NCBI GenBank assembly: GCA_964429695.1 | Contig: CAYSCS010000111.1 | Coordinates: 1-9,689 of the forward strand | Origin: CAYSCS01 sp964429695 | GTDB lineage: Bacteria; Acidobacteriota; Aminicenantia; Aminicenantales; Aminicenantaceae | DNA: 9,689 bases | Direction of reading: 5' to 3' | In this document: one piece after another, positions 5,806 through 9,689 of the stretch | Layout: each line of letters begins with the position of its first letter | Position numbering within the stretch: position 1 is the stretch's first letter | The notes under the pieces: generated by a model | Databases searched by the model: none | What the model was told of the DNA's origin: nothing | What the model saw: only the letters and a program-made list of their open reading frames with translations | Program-made: the position numbers and the translations under genes

Positions 5806-6728
5806 ATGTCTGAAGCAGAAATCTTAAGGAATCAAAGAAAGAGACTCAGCGTTATCCGACATTATGAAGAAGTTACCCATAAGGTCTCAAAAACATGTCG
5901 CTATTTGGCCTAAGCCGCACGGCATTTTACAGGTGGTATCGAAGATACAGGGATTTTGGCGAAGAGAGACTCAAAGATCATTCGCGGCGACCTCTCCATA
6001 GCCCCAAGGCAACGAAAATTGAGGTGTTGGCAAAGATTCTTTATCTAAGACAGACCTATCACTTCGGTCCTTCCGGGATTACAATGTATCTTGAACACTA
6101 TCATGATATCTGTATAAGTAGCTCAGGGGTATTCAGGATCCTTAGAAGACTTCATTTGAATCGACTTCCCCAAAATCAGCGATACAAGAGGCATGAGACT
6201 CGCTGGAGAAGATACGAAAAGCCGGAACCTGGGCATAGAATCCAGGTCGATGTTAAGTTTTTAGAACGAATCAAAGGACCTGCGAAACGATACTATCAAC
6301 ATACAGCCATTGATGATTGTACTCGGCTTCGAGTGATGAAGATCTATGAGACAATAAACCAAAAAACCTCCATTCAATTCATAGATTATGTCCTTTCCAG
6401 GTTGCCTTTTAGAGGCCAAGTCATTCAAACTGACAACGGAGCTGAATTTGGGGGGCAATTTCTTTGGCATATCTTAGAGAAAGGGATCAATCATGTGTAT
6501 ATTAAGCCAAGGAGGCCTCGGTTAAATGGGGAGGTCGAACGAAGCCATAAGATCGATGATGAGGAATTTTACCGAATGCTGGAGGGAGTTGTGATTGACG
6601 ACGCTGAGCTCTTTAATGAAGAACTTAAGGAATGGGAAGACGTTTATAACTATAACGGGCCTCATGGTGTTTTAGGCGGTCAGACACCCTATGAAAGGCT
6701 CAGAGAAAAAATCAGGCTCTCTGTGTAA
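5806..6728 (+). pseudogene. IS481-like DDE transposase with a one-base frameshift
   Basis: The true start is probably ATG 5806, with AAGGAG 7 nt upstream. That frame encodes 35 residues (MSEAEILRNQRKRLSVIRHY and on, to TCRYLA) and stops at TAA 5911-5913. The rest of the protein is in another frame, open from ATG 5895 to the stop at 6726-6728 (277 aa). Joined, CRY-(F)-GLSRTAFYRWYRRY completes a helix-turn-helix, so a single T appears to be missing in TATTTGG near 5903-5907. The intact product would be about 307 aa. In the 277-aa frame the catalytic triad is visible: Asp119 (IQVDVK), Asp180 (QTDNGAEF) and Glu215 (NGEVERSH), spaced DD(34)E. The C-terminal YNYNGPHGVLGGQTPYE is typical of the family. 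A sequencing error or programmed -1 shift is possible, but the site is not a standard slippery heptamer. Confidence 0.82.
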
Positions 6729-6738
6729 ACAATCATGT
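6722..6738 (+). repeat. Right inverted repeat of the IS
   Basis: TGTGTAAACAATCATGT is the inverted partner of 5749-5762. It contains the transposase stop codon TAA at 6726-6728, so coding sequence runs into the terminal repeat. Confidence 0.55.
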
Positions 6739-6764
6739 TCAGTCCCACAAATTATTAGTTAAAG

Positions 6765-6800
6765 TTGAAAAGTGGACAATCTAACCTTGAAAAGTTGACA
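6765..6800. repeat. Two TTGAAAAGTKGACA repeats, probable remnant IS end
   Basis: TTGAAAAGTGGACA (6765-6778) and TTGAAAAGTTGACA (6787-6800) differ at one base and are spaced 22 bp start to start. Read on the minus strand the block starts TGTCAACTTTTCAAGG. A terminal TGT with internally repeated copies is how ends of IS21- and some IS481-type elements are built. The interior of such an element would lie to the left. No matching end is visible at the left side of the IS, so this looks like a relic of a different element. Confidence 0.5.
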
Positions 6801-6806
6801 CTTTAG

Positions 6807-6988
6807 GCTAAATTCCTCAATCAAGGAGAATGTATTGACTATGTTCATAACCGATTTATAGAGAGAAAGTCAAGAATCTTTTTCGTAGTTATTGCCTGTT
6901 CCTTTTAGATCGAGCTGAAATCAAGGACATTCTTGGTGCCAGGGAAGCGCGATTCTGGTACTCTTTTAAACTTAATAGCTTTTGCTAA
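6807..6988 (+). pseudogene. Possible decayed coding fragment, unrecognised
   Basis: One frame (6807-6905) reads AKFLNQGECIDYVHNRFIERKSR before losing sense and ending at TAG 6906. Another frame, open from 6851 to TAA 6986-6988, reads NLFRSYCLFLLDRAEIKD and continues to ILGAREARFWYSFKL. Joined near 6875 they give one continuous protein-like sequence of normal composition, as expected after a small frameshift. No intact start exists. I do not recognise the family, and chance openness in DNA of this length remains possible. Confidence 0.25.
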
Positions 6989-7003
6989 TAGGATTTAGCA
7001 AAA
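6980..7003. repeat. Perfect 9-bp inverted repeat (hairpin)
   Basis: TTTTGCTAA (6980-6988) and TTAGCAAAA (6995-7003) flank the 6-nt loop TAGGAT. The stem has only two G-C pairs and no adjacent T-run on either strand beyond the stem itself. A weak bidirectional terminator or a relic of an IS end are both possible. Confidence 0.5.
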
Positions 7004-7130
7004 ATTAATTAAAGTAGAAAAAGTAGAAACTTCAGCTTAAATTGAAAGTTCTTTGCTGATTTTTCCTTCTTTATTCCTCCAAAAATAATTAGATATCCCC
7101 ATAAAAAGTCAGATATTTGTCTCTTCTATG

Positions 7131-7841
7131 TTACCTTATCTCATAACCAGCTTCGATGATACTTTTCAAGGCAGCAATTCTTAAAGGGTCTATCAATGGT
7201 ACTGATAAATCATTTTCCTTCAAAGCGAGCGGGATTTCTGTGCAGCCTGCTATGATTCCTTCAGCTCCCCTTGAGATTAAGGCATTGGCTATGCTTATCA
7301 ATTTTTCCCTTGGAGGACCTATTGTATGTCCAGCTTTTATACCCCATTTTCCAAATATAGCTTCCATTACCTCTTTCTGTTCTTTGGTTTCAGGCTCAAT
7401 AATTTTAATCCCCTCCCTTTCAAAAATCTCATGGAAAAGACGTGATTTTAAAGTTCCTGTGCTTGAGAGCAGACCCGCTTTTTTCAGATTGGGTATATTT
7501 TTCATTGTCCATGCTAAAGATTCGAATAAGAGATTAATAAAAGGAATATTTTCTCGGTCTAAGATTTTGGGCAAAAAATAATGAGCCGTAATACAGGGCA
7601 TCACGATGAAGTTGGCCCCGGCTTCTTTAAGCACTCTCGCACCTTTAATGAGAAAGGGAAGCGGGTTTTCTCCTTTTTTAAGTATCGCATCTGTCCTGGG
7701 AGGCACTCGAGGATTACTATAAATTATGACTGGGATATGTTCTTGATCTTTTTCTGCTTTGGTGTGTTTTATGATAAGGCTGTAGAAGTAAACTGTTGCT
7801 TCAGGACCCATTCCTCCTAATATTCCAATTGTCTTTTTCAT
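7131..7841 (-). CDS. Aspartate/glutamate racemase family protein
   Basis: The 236 aa matches the length of cofactor-independent Asp/Glu racemases, which invert the alpha carbon using two cysteines. The N-terminus KTIGILGGMGPEAT is the family signature. The first catalytic cysteine is Cys83 in MPCITAH (most family members have PCNTAH, so Asn is replaced by Ile). The second is Cys200 in AGCTEIPL. With both cysteines present, racemase activity is plausible, but the substrate (Asp, Glu or another amino acid) cannot be assigned. There is no signal peptide, so it is cytosolic. The ATG shares a base with the stop codon of the upstream peptidase gene (TAATG), so translation is probably coupled and the two genes form one operon. 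Confidence 0.9.
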   Translation of the reverse strand: MKKTIGILGGMGPEATVYFYSLIIKHTKAEKDQEHIPVIIYSNPRVPPRTDAILKKGENPLPFLIKGARVLKEAGANFIVMPCITAHYFLPKILDRENIPFINLLFESLAWTMKNIPNLKKAGLLSSTGTLKSRLFHEIFEREGIKIIEPETKEQKEVMEAIFGKWGIKAGHTIGPPREKLISIANALISRGAEGIIAGCTEIPLALKENDLSVPLIDPLRIAALKSIIEAGYEIR

Positions 7842-8974
7842 TACTTTGCAATCTCTTCAATGATTTCTTTTATTTTTTCAAGAGGAAGTGCCTCTAATTT
7901 ATTCCCTTTAAATCCTTCCATTGTGTGTGCTTTGAATAATGAATTCAGAATTGCTTCTTCTGAGGCTTCCACAGCAGCTAAAAAAAGAGGTGAGGTTTCT
8001 TCATTAAGCAGGGTCTCAAATGAAATAGTTCTTGTCCTGCTCTCATGTGGAATTCTCAAGTCTTTGGCTGTAGAAAAAGCAATACAATAATCACCACTTC
8101 CATTTGAATAAAAACCTCCTGTACGAACAATCCCAAGGAGTGCCCTTTTAGCCAGGCGTTTTAGGTTACGGCTATCGAGCGGTGCATTGGTTGCTAGAAT
8201 AATCATGCAGGATCCAGAGCCTGATTCAAGAGGGTCATTTTTCATGTAATGTCGACCGAGCCTAACCCCTACTGGGTAACCATTGATCTGAAGTATGCCT
8301 CCAAAATTTGTTTGGACAAGCACTCCAACAGTATAACCTCCTTTTGAAGGAGGGAGGAGGCGCGAGGCTGTGCCTATTCCTCCTTTGTATCCTAAACAAT
8401 AAGTCCCTGTTCCTGCTCCTACACATCCTTCTTCCACAGGTCCTGAGGTAGCACTTTTGATAGCTTCAAGGATATGTTCTTCTTTAACATGTCTTCCCCG
8501 AATATCATTTAAAAAACCATCGTTTGTCTCTCCCACAACTGCATTTACTGAATATACTTTTTCGTTTCTTGGCAGTGAGAGTGTATAAGTTATGAGGGCA
8601 TTTGCCGCTGTAGGAACGCTTAGGGTATTTGTTAGAATTATAGGGGTTTCTATATTTCCTAATTCTTCGATTTGCGTATAACCCATCATCTTTCCAAAGC
8701 CATTTGCCACATAGACAGCTCCTGGAACTTTTTCTTGATAAATATTTCCACCGTGAGGTAGGATTGCCGTTACGCCTGTTCTGATATTTTCATTTTTTAT
8801 AAGTGTGACATGACCAACCATTACCCCATCGACATCTGTTATGGCGTTCCATTTTCCAGGTGGTAGTATACCTGTCTTAATACCAAACTCTCGAATTCTT
8901 GGCCTTTCACTAGAAGAAAAAGCAGTGAGACCTAACAAAATTAAAAGAAATGAAGAAAACGAAAAAACTTTCAT
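7841..8974 (-). CDS. P1/S58-family peptidase (DmpA-like L-aminopeptidase/D-esterase), secreted
   Basis: The protein is a 377-aa N-terminal-nucleophile hydrolase precursor. Residues 1-22 (MKVFSFSSFLLILLGLTAFS and on) form a signal peptide, so it should act in the periplasm or outside. The mature N-terminus carries WNAITDVDGVMVGHVTL. NTLSVPT (116-122), GETNDG followed by LNDIRG (148-160), and VQTNFG (220-225, with the presumed oxyanion Asn223) are all family motifs. The autocleavage site is Gly254-Ser255 in SGSGSCMIILATNAPL. By analogy with DmpA, Ser255 becomes the N-terminal nucleophile of the beta subunit. Members release N-terminal amino acids from peptides, in some cases D- or beta-residues; the exact specificity is inference. 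The gene is the first of a two-gene operon with the racemase. Its RBS (GAGAAGATAAG) is modest. Confidence 0.92.
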   Translation of the reverse strand: MKVFSFSSFLLILLGLTAFSSSERPRIREFGIKTGILPPGKWNAITDVDGVMVGHVTLIKNENIRTGVTAILPHGGNIYQEKVPGAVYVANGFGKMMGYTQIEELGNIETPIILTNTLSVPTAANALITYTLSLPRNEKVYSVNAVVGETNDGFLNDIRGRHVKEEHILEAIKSATSGPVEEGCVGAGTGTYCLGYKGGIGTASRLLPPSKGGYTVGVLVQTNFGGILQINGYPVGVRLGRHYMKNDPLESGSGSCMIILATNAPLDSRNLKRLAKRALLGIVRTGGFYSNGSGDYCIAFSTAKDLRIPHESRTRTISFETLLNEETSPLFLAAVEASEEAILNSLFKAHTMEGFKGNKLEALPLEKIKEIIEEIAK

Positions 8975-9009
8975 CTTATCTTCTCTTTATCTTGATTTAT
9001 GAGAAGAAG

Positions 9010-9038
9010 ATGGTATTTTATTCGTCTAAAAAAATCAA
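9010..9038 (-). promoter_or_regulatory. Possible promoter of the peptidase-racemase operon
   Basis: On the minus strand TTGATT (9038-9033) and TACCAT (9015-9010) are separated by 17 bp; each matches consensus at 4 of 6 positions. The alternative is the perfect TATAAT at 9053-9048, which lacks a good -35 box. Either places the start upstream of ATG 8974. Confidence 0.3.
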
Positions 9039-9072
9039 CAAATGAAAATTATAAAAGTAGTTAAATTTACTC

Positions 9073-9101
9073 TTGACATGAAGAGTAATTATTTGTAGAT
9101 T
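9073..9101 (+). promoter_or_regulatory. Sigma70-type promoter of the TPR gene
   Basis: A perfect TTGACA (9073-9078), a 17-bp spacer and TAGATT (9096-9101, 4 of 6) lie about 25 bp before the TTG start at 9126. The -35 box overlaps an inverted TGTCAA on the other strand. The peptidase operon diverges from this intergenic region. Confidence 0.6.
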
Positions 9102-9112
9102 GCTTTTGCCTA

Positions 9113-9121
9113 GAGGAGGGG
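9113..9121 (+). promoter_or_regulatory. Shine-Dalgarno site fixing the TTG start of the TPR gene
   Basis: GAGGAGGGG lies directly upstream, with GGAGG 6 nt from TTG 9126. An in-frame TAG at 9111-9113 excludes any earlier start, and no early in-frame ATG exists. Confidence 0.65.
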
Positions 9122-9125
9122 TCTT

Positions 9126-9689
9126 TTGGGGTGGAGAAGGAAACTCTTAATTTTAATTATTTTGATTTTTTTTCCTATTTTTTATTTCCAAGAAATAAAT
9201 CATAGATGTCTTGGAAATGGGAATGAAAAGCAAAGTCATTATGAGTCAATTTATAAGTCTGCGGAAATAAAGAAAATAAAAGGAGATTTTGAGAATTCCC
9301 TCGATTTATTTGAAAAAGCAATAGAAATAGCCAGAGATTTAGCTGATCCAAAGAAGGAAGCTAAATGTTTGATTGAACTTGGAACTTTGTACTGGAATTT
9401 GGGCAGACTCGATATATCAACTTCGTATTACAAAGAGGCTTTTAATCTTTCTAGAAAGTACTTATTGAAAGAATTAGAGAAGAGGTCTCAAAATGCGCTT
9501 GAAATATATAAATTGTACGCTGTTGCTAAAGAATTGCGGGAATCGGGAGAATATCAAAATGCAATAGAAAAATTCAGGGAAGCGATTCAATTGGCCAAGA
9601 GTATAAAAAGCCGGGAGCATGAGCTAAAATGTTTGCGACAACTTGGGATTACATATTGGAAGTTTTACCAGCTATACGAATTTTATACT
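9126..9689 (+). CDS. Membrane-anchored or secreted TPR protein, 3' end outside the window
   Basis: The frame is open from TTG 9126 to the window edge (188 codons, no stop). The N-terminus has WRRK, then a hydrophobic run LLILIILIFFPIFYF (about residues 7-21), a signal peptide or anchor. No lipobox is visible. Tetratricopeptide-type helix pairs follow at about residues 39-72 (KIKGDFENSLDLFEKAIEIA), 79-112 (LGTLYWNLGRLDISTSYYKEA) and about 125-160 (ELRESGEYQNAIEKFREAIQ). Another begins at LRQLGITYWKFYQLYE. TPRs mediate protein-protein contacts. Long TPR proteins of this layout often end in a CHAT protease-like domain, but no such part is visible here. A strong promoter and RBS precede it. Confidence 0.8.
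   Translation, partial: MGWRRKLLILIILIFFPIFYFQEINHRCLGNGNEKQSHYESIYKSAEIKKIKGDFENSLDLFEKAIEIARDLADPKKEAKCLIELGTLYWNLGRLDISTSYYKEAFNLSRKYLLKELEKRSQNALEIYKLYAVAKELRESGEYQNAIEKFREAIQLAKSIKSREHELKCLRQLGITYWKFYQLYEFYT

Larger units (their letters stand above)
5749..6738 (+). mobile_element. IS481-like insertion sequence, about 1 kb, with imperfect inverted ends
   Basis: The element is defined by imperfect terminal inverted repeats and one transposase frame. The left end ACATGGTTTACACA (5749-5762) matches the complement of the right end TGTGTAAACAATCATGT (6722-6738) except for three bases (ATT) missing on the left. The exact outer limits are uncertain by a few bases, and I see no clear target duplication. 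The transposase is a DDE integrase-like enzyme with an N-terminal helix-turn-helix, as in the IS481/IS3-related group. It is interrupted by a frameshift, so the copy is probably not autonomous. Confidence 0.7.
6729..7130. other. Gene-free stretch with IS-end-like repeats, coding debris and a hairpin
   Basis: This 400-bp stretch between the transposase and the racemase has no intact gene. It holds the outer part of the IS right end, a pair of 22-bp-period repeats (6765-6800), a decayed coding-like segment (about 6807-6988), a perfect hairpin (6980-7003) and a short AAAGTAGAA tandem near 7011-7030. No T-rich terminator for the racemase gene is evident. The mixture suggests a site that has taken repeated insertions. 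Confidence 0.5.

Noticed and set aside
5900..5910. Programmed -1 frameshift site in the transposase
   Set aside because: CTATTTG is not an X-XXY-YYZ slippery heptamer, and no downstream stimulatory structure was evident. A deletion is simpler.
7156..7820. Plus-strand open frames opposite the racemase gene (7156-7581 and 7581-7820)
   Set aside because: They lie entirely antisense to a gene with clear catalytic motifs, and their products show no recognisable domain.
1..9689. CRISPR arrays, tRNA/rRNA genes, toxin-antitoxin or phage-defence modules
   Set aside because: I looked on both strands and saw no regularly spaced direct repeats, no tRNA-like cloverleaf with a T-loop, and no pair of small overlapping genes of toxin-antitoxin type.

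Overview
The window looks like chromosome from an AT-rich, diderm (LPS-bearing) bacterium, probably from a poorly cultured lineage. An LptB-type ATPase implies an LPS transport apparatus, and S21 is a bacterial ribosomal protein. Shine-Dalgarno sites are strong, GTG and TTG starts occur, and several promoters fit a sigma70-type consensus with 17-bp spacers. A phylum such as Aminicenantota would fit the mix (zinc-ribbon/RDD-like protein, TPR protein, DUF1848, many IS traces). That placement is a guess; the sequence does not prove it.

Left edge (1-428): a putative truncated reading frame runs off the left edge on the minus strand. Upstream of it lies an 11-bp tandem repeat that resembles the terminus of an insertion sequence. 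Then comes about 300 bp with no convincing gene. Positions 429-1586 encode a zinc-ribbon, acidic-linker, two-helix membrane protein, whose 3' end overlaps convergently with lptB (1574-2323, minus). lptB and a DUF1848 radical-SAM-like gene (2385-3230, plus) are divergent, and their predicted promoters overlap face to face.

Centre (3261-5669, minus): a probable operon rpsU - lipA - metallophosphoesterase - ogt reads leftward from a near-consensus promoter at 5701-5729. The genes are bS21, lipoyl synthase, a calcineurin-like phosphoesterase and an O6-alkylguanine-DNA alkyltransferase. The last two are tightly spaced: the ogt ribosome binding site overlaps the phosphoesterase stop codon.

Insertion region (5749-7130): an IS481-like element of about 1 kb has recognisable inverted ends and sits about 20 bp upstream of the rpsU -35 box. 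Its transposase carries a one-base frameshift near the N-terminus. To its right are two 22-bp-period repeats that look like an end of another IS, a decayed coding-like stretch and a perfect 9-bp hairpin.

Right part (7131-9689): a secreted DmpA/S58-family aminopeptidase is coupled by a one-base overlap (TAATG) to an Asp/Glu racemase-family protein, suggesting D-amino-acid or peptide salvage. Divergent from it, a strong promoter and RBS drive a membrane-anchored TPR protein that starts with TTG and runs off the right edge. No rRNA, tRNA, CRISPR array or obvious defence system was found. The window is mostly housekeeping and accessory genes with IS debris. The best leads are the peptidase-racemase pair, the frameshifted IS, the overlapping divergent promoters and the DUF1848 protein with a C-terminal CX3CX2C motif.
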